From: an uncultured Rhodospirillales bacterium
GTDB lineage: Bacteria; Pseudomonadota; Alphaproteobacteria; ATCC43930; CGMCC-115725
DNA: 64,000 bases
Direction: 5' to 3'
Assembly: GCA_903828515.1 (NCBI GenBank)
Contig: CAIKMD010000002.1
Coordinates: 62,001 to 126,000 of the forward strand
Every line of letters begins with the position of its first letter. Position 1 is the stretch's first letter. Shown piece by piece: positions 45,197 through 53,923 of this stretch. Below the pieces are notes generated by a model. It saw only the letters and a list, made by a program, of their open reading frames with translations. It was not told the origin of the DNA and made no database searches. Made by a program: the position numbers and the translations under genes.

Positions 45197-46285
45197 ATGC
45201 GCAAGGCGATGGCTGGACTGATTGTCACGATCGCGGTCTTCGGCATCGTCGCCGCGGCCTGTGCCGACACGCCGCTCGACCGTCTCATTGCCGGAGCGAA
45301 GAAAGAGCAGAAACTCACCGTCACGCTCTTTCCCCGCATCTCGCCCGAGGTCGCGGCCAAGATGGAAGCGGCGTTCAACGCGCGTTACGGGCTTTCGATC
45401 AAGGTCGAAGCCGATCTGACCGGGCGTTATTCGACCAAGGCGGCGCAAGGTGTGATCGAGCAGAACACCGGCGCGCCGCCGTCCTATGACGTGATGGTGC
45501 TGCCCGAGGCCGCGTTTGAGGTGCTCGATGGCGCCAAGGCGGTCGAGCCGATCGCCGATTGGGATCAGATGCTGCCCGAAGGCGCGGACAAGACGATCAG
45601 TCCCGGCCCGATCCAGGGCCGCGGTTTCATCGCTTACGATCTCTATTGGGGCTTTTCCTACAATTCCGACAAGATCGCCTCCGCCGACATGCCATCGACG
45701 ATGCCGGATTTCGGCAAGCCCCAATACAAGGGCAAGATGGCGATCTCCGACTTCGCCACCAACTGGACCTACGCGCTGATGCGCTATTCGCCCGACGAGT
45801 TCCTCAAGATCGTCGCGGGCTGGGGCGCCAATCAGATCGTCATGATGCATCCCGAGCAGATGGCGCAGCATCTGGCCTTGGGCGAATATTCGCTCGGCCT
45901 CGACCAGACCACCGAACAGGTCGTCTCGGCCCAGAAGGCCGGACAGAACATCAAGATGGCGGTCTGGAAAGACGTCGTGCCGCATGGCGTGCTCGTCTAT
46001 GCCGTGCGCAAGGGCGCGAAGTCACCCAACGCGGCCAAGCTCTTCACCCTGTGGCTGACCGGGCGCGAAGCCGTCGCCTTCGTCGGCCAATCGACCGAAG
46101 TCGGCAGCCGTCTTTACGCGGGTAGCGAAGCGATCGATCTGGCGCTGAAACTGGCCGGTGCGGCCGGGGTCAAGCCGGTCGGCTTCTTCGACAGCGATGA
46201 GACGTATAAGACACTGCACTGGCTCGGCACCAAGGACGGCGACGATTACAACCGCAAGCTTACCAATGCGATGCGCGGTCAATGA
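45197..46285 (+). CDS. Extracellular substrate-binding protein, iron/aminoethylphosphonate type
   Basis: The ATG at 45197 sits 6 bases after AGGAG; the ATG at 45191 overlaps that site and is less likely. The 362-residue protein has a signal peptide (MAGLIVTIAVFGIVAAACA). Typical family segments include EQKLTVTLFPRISPEVAAKMEAAFNARYG, YDVMVLPEAAFEVLDGAKAVEPIADWDQM, GFSYNSDKIASADMPSTMPDF and KGAKSPNAAKLFTLWLTGREAVAFV. It pairs with the fused permease 6 bases downstream. There is no ATPase gene, as with the similar pair at 31960-34840. The ligand may be an organic anion linked to the downstream enzymes. Confidence 0.85.
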   Translation: MRKAMAGLIVTIAVFGIVAAACADTPLDRLIAGAKKEQKLTVTLFPRISPEVAAKMEAAFNARYGLSIKVEADLTGRYSTKAAQGVIEQNTGAPPSYDVMVLPEAAFEVLDGAKAVEPIADWDQMLPEGADKTISPGPIQGRGFIAYDLYWGFSYNSDKIASADMPSTMPDFGKPQYKGKMAISDFATNWTYALMRYSPDEFLKIVAGWGANQIVMMHPEQMAQHLALGEYSLGLDQTTEQVVSAQKAGQNIKMAVWKDVVPHGVLVYAVRKGAKSPNAAKLFTLWLTGREAVAFVGQSTEVGSRLYAGSEAIDLALKLAGAAGVKPVGFFDSDETYKTLHWLGTKDGDDYNRKLTNAMRGQ

Positions 46286-46291
46286 TCGGCC

Positions 46292-48064
46292 ATGGCGGTA
46301 ACCGTCGAACCGGCTGATCTCGCCGGCGCGCGGCGCCATCCGTTTCGGTTCATCGACGGCGGCACTGCCGTCTTCGCCATCATCGCCTGGGTCGCGGCCG
46401 GTTTTATTCTCGTCCTGATGGGGCTGATCGTCTGGATGAGTTTCGTCCCCGGCCTGCCGGGCGATCCGGGCTTTACCCTCGCCAATTACGGCGACTTGTT
46501 CGGTCAGCGCACGCTCTACAAGGCTTTCGGCAACAGCGCGGTCATCGGCGCGGGCACTATCGCGATCAATCTGATTTTCGCGGTGCCGATCGCCTGGCTG
46601 GTCGAGCGGACTGACATGCCGGCCAAGCCATTGATCGTGACGCTGATCGCGGTCAGCGTGCTGATTCCGGGGTTCCTTAAGGCGATGGCATGGATCCTGC
46701 TGATGAGTCCGCAGATCGGCATGGTCAATCGCCTGGCGATCGATGCGTTCGGCGCGGCCGGACCACCGTTCAACATCTATGGGCTCGGCGGTGTCGTTCT
46801 CGTGCAGGGCCTGACCTTCACGCCCGAGATGTTTTTTCTCATCAGCGGGAGCATGAAGAGCCTCGATCCGTCGCTCGAGGAGGCGGCGCAGGCGGCCGGT
46901 GCATCGCGTCTCAAAACCTTGTTGCGCGTGACGGTGCCGTTGATGCGACCGGCGATCCTTGCCGCCGTCATCTACAACCTCGTCGCCGCCGTATCGCTTT
47001 ACGAAGTCGCGGCGCTGCTTCTGGGCGGGCGTATCCCGGTGTTGTCGACCGAGTTGTTTCTCAATGTCCGCTCGGCCGGCGGCTCGATCAACCTTGCTTA
47101 TGCCGCGGTCTATGCCGTGCTGATGATGGGCCTGGGGCTCATCGCGCTGTGGCTCTATGGCCGGGTGTTGAAGCGCGGCGATCAGTTCGCGGTCGTCTCG
47201 GGCAAGGCCTATCGGCCGGCGCTGGTGCCGTTGGGGCGGTGGAAATGGGCCGGGCTCGCCTATGTCGGGTTGTTTCTGTTTCTGACCGAATTTCTGCCAC
47301 TGCTGACGCTCCTGTGGATGTCGCTGCTGCGCTCGCTCGAATTGCCATCCTTCCACATGCTTTCCGCGATCCGCTTCGATCAATATGTCCGTGTGTGGAC
47401 GACGGTCGGTGGCTGGCCCGTCTTGTCGAACACGATCCTCCTGACGGTATCGACGGCAATCCTCGCTACTGGCGTTTCGCTGGCGATTTCGATGATCGCG
47501 GTGCGCTCGAAACTGCGCGGACGGGGCGTGCTCGACATGATCGCGATGATGCCGCATGTCGTGCCCGGCATTGCTTTTGCCTTCGCGCTGCTGGTCTTCG
47601 GGATCCTCTTGAACCGATTTCTTCACATCCCGCTTTACGGCAGCGTCGGAATTATCCTGCTCGGCGTCCTGGTCGAGCGAATTCCCTATTGCACGCGGAT
47701 CACCAACGCGGCGTTGTTACAGCTTCACAAAGAGATCGACGAGGCCGCCGCGATCTGCGGCGCGACCCGGCTGGCCACGCTCGGACGGATCATCGCGCCG
47801 CTGATCGCGCCGTCGCTTGCCTACGCCGCGATCTGGGTCGCGCTGTTGTCGCTGCGCGAGGTGACGATCCCGCTGCTGTTGTCGGGTCCGTCCAACACGG
47901 TCGTGTCGGTGCGGGTGTGGACGTTGTGGGAGACCGGGCAATATGGTGCGGCTTCGGCGATCGGCGTTTCGATGTTCGCGATCATGGCGGTGCTGCTGCT
48001 GATCGCTCGTTATGCCTTTCAGGCGGGTGGCTGGTTGCGCCGCGCGCCTGACCCGGCGTCATAG
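46292..48064 (+). CDS. Fused two-domain ABC transporter permease (FbpB-like)
   Basis: This 590-residue membrane protein has about twelve helices in two homologous halves. Each has an EAA loop: EEAAQAAGASRLKTLLRVTVPLMRPA and DEAAAICGATRLATLGRIIAPLIAPS. The N-terminal helix AVFAIIAWVAAGFILVLMGLIVWMSF and the preceding cytosolic leader are typical. The start is 6 bases after the binding-protein stop. The same architecture is found in the permease at 31960, but the two are well diverged. The ATP-binding subunit is missing here too, so it would have to be supplied by another locus. Confidence 0.9.
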   Translation: MAVTVEPADLAGARRHPFRFIDGGTAVFAIIAWVAAGFILVLMGLIVWMSFVPGLPGDPGFTLANYGDLFGQRTLYKAFGNSAVIGAGTIAINLIFAVPIAWLVERTDMPAKPLIVTLIAVSVLIPGFLKAMAWILLMSPQIGMVNRLAIDAFGAAGPPFNIYGLGGVVLVQGLTFTPEMFFLISGSMKSLDPSLEEAAQAAGASRLKTLLRVTVPLMRPAILAAVIYNLVAAVSLYEVAALLLGGRIPVLSTELFLNVRSAGGSINLAYAAVYAVLMMGLGLIALWLYGRVLKRGDQFAVVSGKAYRPALVPLGRWKWAGLAYVGLFLFLTEFLPLLTLLWMSLLRSLELPSFHMLSAIRFDQYVRVWTTVGGWPVLSNTILLTVSTAILATGVSLAISMIAVRSKLRGRGVLDMIAMMPHVVPGIAFAFALLVFGILLNRFLHIPLYGSVGIILLGVLVERIPYCTRITNAALLQLHKEIDEAAAICGATRLATLGRIIAPLIAPSLAYAAIWVALLSLREVTIPLLLSGPSNTVVSVRVWTLWETGQYGAASAIGVSMFAIMAVLLLIARYAFQAGGWLRRAPDPAS

Positions 48065-48078
48065 GCAAGGAGATCGAG

Positions 48079-48537
48079 ATGGACGCGGCCGAACGACGCG
48101 CGATCGAGTGGGACTGCCAGCAAACCCTGACCCGGTTCATCAATTGTCTCGACGCGCGGCGCTATCGCGATCTGGCAGCCTTGTTCGCACCCGACGGAGC
48201 CTGGTTCCAGGGCGGCAAGCCGTTGCGCGGACCCGCCGCGATCCTCGCCGCGCTCGAAAGCCGGCCGGAAGCCCCGAGCCTCGTGACCCAACACGTTGTC
48301 ACCAATATCGTGGTCGATATCGTCGATGCCGATCATGCCGAGGCGATGACCTATCTCACCGTCTATCGTCATGACGGCGCGGTCGAAGCCGGTGCGCCCG
48401 CGCCGCTGGCGGGGCCTTACATGGTCGGGGTCTCGGCCAATAAACTGGTGCGTGGGTCCGAGGGCTGGCTGATCGCTGAAAAAAGAACCATCCGCAATTT
48501 CGAACGCGCGGGCGGGAAACAAGGAGGAGCGTCGTGA
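48079..48537 (+). CDS. SnoaL-like domain protein (ring-hydroxylating beta-subunit-like fold)
   Basis: The 152-residue protein has the NTF2/SnoaL_4 pattern: IEWDCQQTLTRFINCLDARRYRDLAALFAPDGAWFQGGKPLRGPAAILAALESR, followed by QHVVTNIVVDIVDADHAEAMTYLTVYRH and the C-terminal VSANKLVRGSEGWLIAEKRTIRNF. The helix ending in D-x-R-R-Y-x-D-L-A-A-L-F and the following acidic strand form the usual pocket. These proteins are small dehydratases or isomerases or accessory subunits. Its stop overlaps the GTG start of the luciferase-like gene (GTGA), so the two are translationally coupled. Confidence 0.85.
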   Translation: MDAAERRAIEWDCQQTLTRFINCLDARRYRDLAALFAPDGAWFQGGKPLRGPAAILAALESRPEAPSLVTQHVVTNIVVDIVDADHAEAMTYLTVYRHDGAVEAGAPAPLAGPYMVGVSANKLVRGSEGWLIAEKRTIRNFERAGGKQGGAS

Positions 48538-49658
48538 AGTTCAACTTCTTCCACCTGATGCCGTGGACCGGGATGACCGAGGCCGGCACGGATTGGCCGG
48601 TGCCGAACAAGCATTTCGATCCCGTCGAGGGCACCGAAACTTATCGCCGCTATATCGACACGATGGCCCATGCCGAGGATTGCGGTTTCGATCTGATCGG
48701 CTGCAACGAGCATCATTTCAGCCCCTATGGGCTGATGGCCAATCCCAATCTCATTGGCTCGATCCTGGCGACGCGCACCAAGACGGCGAAGATCGCGCTG
48801 TTCGGCAATCTCATCGCGCTCAACAATCCGATCCGCGTCGCCGAGGAATACGCGATGATCGACGTGATCAGCGGCGGGCGGCTTGTTGCTGGATTCATGC
48901 GGGGAATCCCGCATGAATATGTCGCGTACAACGTCAATCCCAGCGAAAGCTGGGAGCGGATGAACGAGGCGACCGAGCTGATCATCAAGGCCTGGACCGA
49001 ACCCGAACCGTTCGGCTGGGAAGGCAAGCATTACCAGTTTCCCTCGGTCTCAATCTGGCCGCGTCCGCGCCAACAGCCGCATCCGCAAATCATGATGTCG
49101 GCGAGCAACCCGGAATCGGCAGTCGTCGCCGCGCGCCACCGCGCGATCATGGGCATCGTGCTGATCAGCAACCTCGACAATGCCAAGGAAAGCATCCGCG
49201 TCTATAAGGAGACGGCGCGCACCTATGGCTGGGAACCGGGGCCCGAGAATATCCTGATCGGTCAGCATCTCTGCCTCTGCGATACCGATGAGGAAGCGCT
49301 GGAAATGCTGAAAAAGGGCGAGGATTATTATTTTCGCGTGCTGGGCGGCGGCCCGCGCACGGCATCGCGGCTGGTGCTCCAGGAATCGCGGTTTTACGAA
49401 ACCGAAACCCAGCGCAACGCGGTCGCCGCGCGGCGCCAGGCACTGGCCACCGGCACGATCGCCGACGCGGTCGAGCGTGGCCAGTTGCTGTGCGGCAGTC
49501 CGCGCAGCGTGATCAAGCAGATCAAGCGGCTGCACGGCGAACTCGGCATGGGCATCCTTCATTGCACCATGCATGTCGGCAACATGACCGACGCCGCCGT
49601 TCGCAACGGCATGCGCCTCTTCAAGGAACAGGTCTGGCCGGAGGTGCGCGGGCTTTAG
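48534..49658 (+). CDS. LLM class flavin-dependent oxidoreductase
   Basis: Translation starts at GTG 48534, overlapping the previous stop and preceded by AAGGAGGAGC. The 374-residue protein is a luciferase-like monooxygenase: MKFNFFHLMPWTGM at the N terminus, AEDCGFDLIGCNEHHF, TRTKTAKIALFGNLIALNNPIRVAEEYAMIDVISGGRLVAGFMRGIPHEY and PHPQIMMSASNPESAVVAARH. Relatives oxidise heterocycles, sulfonates and hydrocarbons using reduced flavin. No flavin reductase gene is in the operon. It is translationally coupled to the SnoaL-like protein, hinting that the two act in succession. Confidence 0.92.
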   Translation: MKFNFFHLMPWTGMTEAGTDWPVPNKHFDPVEGTETYRRYIDTMAHAEDCGFDLIGCNEHHFSPYGLMANPNLIGSILATRTKTAKIALFGNLIALNNPIRVAEEYAMIDVISGGRLVAGFMRGIPHEYVAYNVNPSESWERMNEATELIIKAWTEPEPFGWEGKHYQFPSVSIWPRPRQQPHPQIMMSASNPESAVVAARHRAIMGIVLISNLDNAKESIRVYKETARTYGWEPGPENILIGQHLCLCDTDEEALEMLKKGEDYYFRVLGGGPRTASRLVLQESRFYETETQRNAVAARRQALATGTIADAVERGQLLCGSPRSVIKQIKRLHGELGMGILHCTMHVGNMTDAAVRNGMRLFKEQVWPEVRGL

Positions 49659-49738
49659 CGCACCCTCCACATTCGGGGTCTTGTGCCGGCGCGCCGGAAG
49701 TCCGAAAATCCCATCCAACAAGGCAGGGGAGGACGCGC

Positions 49739-50611
49739 ATGCGCCGGGTCGGCAAGAATACCTTCGCAGAAATCTATTTCCGCGGCTGCAATCCGAGTTT
49801 CGTCGAGACGAGCGACGGCTACGTGATGATCGATTCGCCGCAGCAACCGATCGACGCGGTGCGTTGGCGCGAGCGGATGGAGGAAAAAGCTCCGATCCGC
49901 TATCTCATCAATACCGAACCGCATGGCGATCATATCGCCGGCAACTGCTATTTCCCCGGCGTTCAGGTCGTCGGCCATACCAGCCTGCAGGCCTGCTTCG
50001 ACCGCTACCTCAATCAATCCGGCACGATCGAGGAAAAGCGCGAGCGGATGAAGACCGCCGATCCCGACAGCGTCTGGCTGATGGGACATCCCGACTATAA
50101 GGACCCGAACGGGCCGAAGATCACCTTCGACGACAAGCTGACCCTTCACGTCGGCAATCACACGATCAATATCCTGCATCATCCCGGCCATACCGGTCCG
50201 CAGACGACGATCCATGTGCCGGAAGAGGGCGTCGCCTTTACCGGCGACAACATCTTCTACAAATGCCGCACCTGGCTGCAGGAAGCGGATCCCTGGGCGT
50301 GGCTCGATTCGTTGAAGCGTCTCGATGCGCTCGACGTCGAAACCTATGTGCCGGGTCATGGCGATCCGTGCGGTAAGGCCTATCTCAAGGAGCAGGCGCA
50401 GATCGTCGAGAACTGGGTCGGCATGGTCGAACGCTTCGTCGATCGCGGCGTCAGCGCCGAGGATGCACTCAAAGAGCCGATCGACGAGACCAAATACGAT
50501 CCCTATCCGATGGGCCAGAACCTCTTCATGCATAACGAGCGCCTCAACGGCATGACGATGCGCAATCTGCACAAGCGGATTCTCGAAAAGAAGCAGAAGG
50601 CGGGCGCTTAG
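49739..50611 (+). CDS. MBL-fold metallo-hydrolase with altered metal motif
   Basis: The ATG at 49739 behind AGGGGAGGACG gives 290 residues. Metallo-beta-lactamase-fold motifs are present in order: strand with IRYLINTEPHGDHIAGN, HHPGHTGPQ, AFTGDNIFYK and YVPGHGDP. In the first motif the usual His-x-His-x-Asp-His reads Glu-Pro-His-Gly-Asp-His, so the first His is replaced by Glu. Metal binding could therefore be shifted, but the other ligands (His, Asp, His, His, Asp and His) are kept. MBL proteins in catabolic operons hydrolyse lactones, thioesters or amides. It lies 80 bases after the LLM gene and 23 before the molybdo-enzyme gene. Confidence 0.9.
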   Translation: MRRVGKNTFAEIYFRGCNPSFVETSDGYVMIDSPQQPIDAVRWRERMEEKAPIRYLINTEPHGDHIAGNCYFPGVQVVGHTSLQACFDRYLNQSGTIEEKRERMKTADPDSVWLMGHPDYKDPNGPKITFDDKLTLHVGNHTINILHHPGHTGPQTTIHVPEEGVAFTGDNIFYKCRTWLQEADPWAWLDSLKRLDALDVETYVPGHGDPCGKAYLKEQAQIVENWVGMVERFVDRGVSAEDALKEPIDETKYDPYPMGQNLFMHNERLNGMTMRNLHKRILEKKQKAGA

Positions 50612-50634
50612 CGCCGCCCTTACCGGAGGAACAG

Positions 50635-52959
50635 ATGGGTCAGTTCGCGATGGGCCAGTCGGTGCCGCGCACCGAGGATCCTCGTCTGTTGACAGGGCGG
50701 GGCCGCTATACCGACGATTTCGTGCTGCCGCGCATGAGCCACGGCTATGTCCTGCGCTCGCCACACGCCCATGCCAGGATCACCAGCATCGACGTCCGCG
50801 CGGCGCAGCAGATGCCGGGCGTGCTGGCGGTTCTCACCGGCACCGATTGGGCGGCCGAGAAATTCGGCACGCTCGGTCCGGTGATGCCGCGCAAACGCCG
50901 CGACGGTTCGCCGATGTTCGTTCCGCCGCGCCCGGCGCTGGTCAAGGACCGCGCGATGCTGGTCGGCGATCCGGTCGCCTTCGTCGTCGCCGAGACGATG
51001 GACCTCGCCAAGGATGCGGCCGAACGGATCCTCGTCGAATACGAGGCGCTGCCGTCGCTGACCGACACCGACAAGCTCCGGGAACCGGGTGCGCTGAAAT
51101 TATGGCCGGGTTGCCCGGACAACGAATCATTCTTCTTCACCGCCGGCGACAAGGGAAAAGTCGATGCGGTCTTCAAGGCGGCGCATCACGTCACCAAGCT
51201 GAAGCTCGTCTTCAACCGCATCACCGCCGCGACGATGGAGCCGCGCGGCTGTATCGGCGATTACGACGACCGGCTCGAGCGCTACACGCTCTATGTCGGG
51301 ACCCAGCGCCCGCATAGCACGCGCGGCGAGATCGCACGGCGAGTCTTCAATATATCGGAGAGCCAGTTGCGCGTCGTCGCCGGCGATGTCGGCGGCAGTT
51401 TCGGCATGAAGGGCAGTCATTTCCCGGAATACCAGTTGGCGCTCTGGGCCTCGAAGAAAATCCGCCGGCCGGTCAAATGGATCGCCGAGCGCAGCGAAGG
51501 CATGCTGACCGACGACCACGACCGCGACCACATCGCCGACGGCGAGTTGGCGCTCGACAAGGACGGCAAGTTCCTCGCCATGCGGGTGAGCCAGGTCTCG
51601 GCCATCGGCGCTTACATGATGCCGGGCGGCGTGATCTCGCCGAGCGCGCATTGGGGCGGGCTTGCGGGCACCTACACGACTCCGGCGATCTACGCCGAGG
51701 TGACGGCGATGTTTTCCAACACCGGCAGCATCGGCCCGTTTCGCGGCTCGGGCCGACCCGAGGCCTCCTATATCAGCGAGCGACTGATCGACAACGCCGC
51801 GCGCGAAATGGGCATCGACCGCGCCGAAATCCGCCGCCGCAACACCGTGCCGGTCAGCGCGATGCCGTTCAAGACCGGGCTGGTCTTCACCCTCGATTGC
51901 GGCGAGTTCGAAAAGAATCTCGACATGGCGCTCGATATGGCCGGCTACGGCGATTTCGAGAAACGCCGCGCGGAATCGAAGGCGCGCGGGAAATTGCGCG
52001 GCATCGGTTTCGCCAACATCATCGAGCAGACCTCGCAGACCTTCGGCGAAACGGTGATGGTGAAGTTCGATCCGGGCGGCACGGTAACGGTGATCCCCGG
52101 TTCGATCTCGCACGGCCAGGGTCACGACACGATGTACAAGATCATCCTGAGCGAGAAGCTCGGGGTCGATTCGGATAGCATTCGCGTCACCATGTGCGAC
52201 ACCGATCTCTCGCCGGACGGCGGTGGGACCTTCTCCTCGCGCACGGCGGTTCTCGGTGGCACGGCGGCGGTAATGGCGGCGGATAAGGTCATCGACAAGG
52301 CGAAGAAGATCGCGGCTCATGCGCTCGAGGTCACTGAGGCCGACATCGAATTCGTCGGCGGGCACTTTCGCGTGGTCGGTACCGACAAGGCGCTGCCGTG
52401 GAAAGAGGTGGCTGCGGTGGCCTATACCGCCGCACGCATGCCCAAGGGTATCGAGACGGGCCTGTTTGAGACCGCGAGCTATCACCCCGAGATTCCGAAC
52501 TTCCCCAATGGCTGCCATGTCTGCGAGGTCGAGATCGATCCCGAAACCGGCATGTCGAAGGTGTTGCGCTACTGCGTGGTGGATGACGTCGGGACGATCA
52601 TCAATCAGCTGACCCTCGAGGGTCAGATCCATGGTGGTGTCGGCCAAGGCATCGGCCAATGCTTCGGCGAACACATCACCTACGATCCGAAAACCGGGCA
52701 GGTGCTGGGCGGCTCGTTCCTCGATTACGGCATGCCGCGCGCTGACGACATGTGCTCGTTCGACACCCACGAAAATCCGGTGCCGACCAAGACCAATCCT
52801 TTGGGCGTCAAAGGTGCGGGCGAGGCGGGCAATGTCGGCGCGCTGGCCGCGATCATGAACGCCGTCGTGGATGCACTGGCGCCGGTCGGCGTCAACCATA
52901 TCGACATGCCGGCCACGCCCGAGCGGGTATGGCAAGCGATTCGCGCAGCAAGGAATTAA
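50635..52959 (+). CDS. Xanthine dehydrogenase family molybdopterin-binding large subunit
   Basis: This 774-residue protein has the N-terminal hammerhead (SVPRTEDPRLLTGRGRYTDDFVLPRMSHGYVLRSPHAHARI) and the molybdopterin-binding domains with VVAGDVGGSFGMKG, GPFRGSGRPEASYISERLID, TVIPGSISHGQGHDTMYKI and the final KGAGEAGNVGALAAIMNA segment containing the catalytic Glu. The family hydroxylates purines, aldehydes, CO or N-heterocycles using water as oxygen source. The usual partners, an FAD subunit and a [2Fe-2S] subunit, are not adjacent, so electrons must leave by another route or the partners lie elsewhere. The AYRCSFR loop of CO dehydrogenase is absent. N-heterocycle or aromatic aldehyde hydroxylation is the best guess. 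Mo supply could depend on modA at 4636. Confidence 0.93.
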   Translation: MGQFAMGQSVPRTEDPRLLTGRGRYTDDFVLPRMSHGYVLRSPHAHARITSIDVRAAQQMPGVLAVLTGTDWAAEKFGTLGPVMPRKRRDGSPMFVPPRPALVKDRAMLVGDPVAFVVAETMDLAKDAAERILVEYEALPSLTDTDKLREPGALKLWPGCPDNESFFFTAGDKGKVDAVFKAAHHVTKLKLVFNRITAATMEPRGCIGDYDDRLERYTLYVGTQRPHSTRGEIARRVFNISESQLRVVAGDVGGSFGMKGSHFPEYQLALWASKKIRRPVKWIAERSEGMLTDDHDRDHIADGELALDKDGKFLAMRVSQVSAIGAYMMPGGVISPSAHWGGLAGTYTTPAIYAEVTAMFSNTGSIGPFRGSGRPEASYISERLIDNAAREMGIDRAEIRRRNTVPVSAMPFKTGLVFTLDCGEFEKNLDMALDMAGYGDFEKRRAESKARGKLRGIGFANIIEQTSQTFGETVMVKFDPGGTVTVIPGSISHGQGHDTMYKIILSEKLGVDSDSIRVTMCDTDLSPDGGGTFSSRTAVLGGTAAVMAADKVIDKAKKIAAHALEVTEADIEFVGGHFRVVGTDKALPWKEVAAVAYTAARMPKGIETGLFETASYHPEIPNFPNGCHVCEVEIDPETGMSKVLRYCVVDDVGTIINQLTLEGQIHGGVGQGIGQCFGEHITYDPKTGQVLGGSFLDYGMPRADDMCSFDTHENPVPTKTNPLGVKGAGEAGNVGALAAIMNAVVDALAPVGVNHIDMPATPERVWQAIRAARN

Positions 52960-52961
52960 AC

Positions 52962-53813
52962 ATGCCCCACGATCCTTCCGCCCTGAAGAACGCGGTTGGT
53001 GCGAGTAGCCCGGTCGCCACCGAAATCGCGACGACCGGGCCGGTGGCGCGGCTTGCGGCGACCTTCGGCATCGCCAATCCGGCCGCGAAGCCGGGCGACG
53101 TCCTGCCGCCCGGCTGGGCCGATCTCTATTTCGGCTCGCTGCATGGGCCCAGCAACATGCGGGCCGACGGCCAAGCCGCGAAAAGCGCATGGATGCCCGC
53201 CATTCCGTTCAGCTTCATCCGCGTCGGCGGCGACAAGACCGAGTTCCTTGGCGATGTTCGCATCGGCGACGAGCTGAAACGCTTCACCAAGATCAAGGAA
53301 GTGACGGTGGGTGGCACGGCCGACGCGCCGAACCTGCGTATGCTCCAGCGCACCGAGACGACGAGCCCGCGCGGCCTCACCATCGTCGAGGAACGCGAAT
53401 TCGTTTATTTCGACGGTCACGGCCCCGCCGCGGCGCCGGCGCCGAGCTTACCGGCACCGGTATGGAAACGGCCGCTCGATCCGTCGCCGGTGCTGATGTT
53501 TCGCTATTCGGCGCTGCGCTTCAACAGCCACCGTATCCATTACGATCGCAAATACGCGATGGAGGTCGAGGGCGCGCCGGGACTGATCGTGCAGTCGTCA
53601 TTGATGGGGCAGCTCCTGATCGAGCTCTGCGGCAGCGAGTTGCCGCAAAAGAAGATCGCGACGATCAGCCGGACCAATCGTCAGGTCGTCTACGATCTCG
53701 GTCCGATCACGCTCTGCGGTACGCCCAGCGCCGACGGAAAATCGGCGAAGGTCTGGGTGCTCGACCAGGCCGGTGTGCCGGCGCTTCATGGTGAAGTGGT
53801 GTTCGCCACTTGA
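52962..53813 (+). CDS. FAS1-like dehydratase domain protein (mesaconyl-C4-CoA hydratase/HTD2-like)
   Basis: The ATG at 52962 is 2 bases after the previous stop, with AAGGAAT upstream. The 283-residue protein is of the MaoC/HTD2 double-hotdog type. The visible motifs are the N-terminal half with GDVLPPGWADLYFGSLHGPSNM and IGDELKRFTKIKEVTVGGTADAPNLRMLQRTE, and the C-terminal half with MFRYSALRFNSHRIHYDRKYAMEVEGAPGLIVQSSLMGQLLIEL, which is the hydratase/dehydratase signature with the catalytic His-Asp step (SHRIHYD). Such proteins hydrate enoyl-CoA compounds such as mesaconyl-C4-CoA or beta-methylmalyl-CoA. As the last gene of the operon it would act late, on a CoA ester. A REP-like pair follows at 53820. 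Confidence 0.85.
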   Translation: MPHDPSALKNAVGASSPVATEIATTGPVARLAATFGIANPAAKPGDVLPPGWADLYFGSLHGPSNMRADGQAAKSAWMPAIPFSFIRVGGDKTEFLGDVRIGDELKRFTKIKEVTVGGTADAPNLRMLQRTETTSPRGLTIVEEREFVYFDGHGPAAAPAPSLPAPVWKRPLDPSPVLMFRYSALRFNSHRIHYDRKYAMEVEGAPGLIVQSSLMGQLLIELCGSELPQKKIATISRTNRQVVYDLGPITLCGTPSADGKSAKVWVLDQAGVPALHGEVVFAT

Positions 53814-53819
53814 TTTACT

Positions 53820-53907
53820 CGTCATGGCCGGGCTTGACCCGGCCATCCACGACTTTCTTGCTGCGGGTGGCAAGACGTGGATGCCCGGCACAAGGCCGGG
53901 CATGACG
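53820..53907. repeat. Pair of REP-like palindromes in inverted orientation
   Basis: Two copies of a 32-base palindromic unit face each other: the first at 53820-53851 begins CGTCATGGCCGGGC and ends CCGGCCATCCACG; the second, at 53876-53907, begins CGTGGATGCCCGGC and ends GGCCGGGCATGACG. Together they form a long hairpin-capable structure with a spacer of about 24 bases. This unit resembles extragenic palindromes widespread in Alphaproteobacteria. It lies exactly between the convergent ends of the operon and the LLM gene at 53924, where it could terminate transcription or stabilise mRNA ends. Confidence 0.85.
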
Positions 53908-53923
53908 GATTAAATAGCGCGAT

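Noticed and set aside
51127-53190. 687-codon open frame on the minus strand
   Set aside because: It lies opposite the molybdopterin subunit gene and has a low-complexity Arg/His/Asp-rich translation without motifs.
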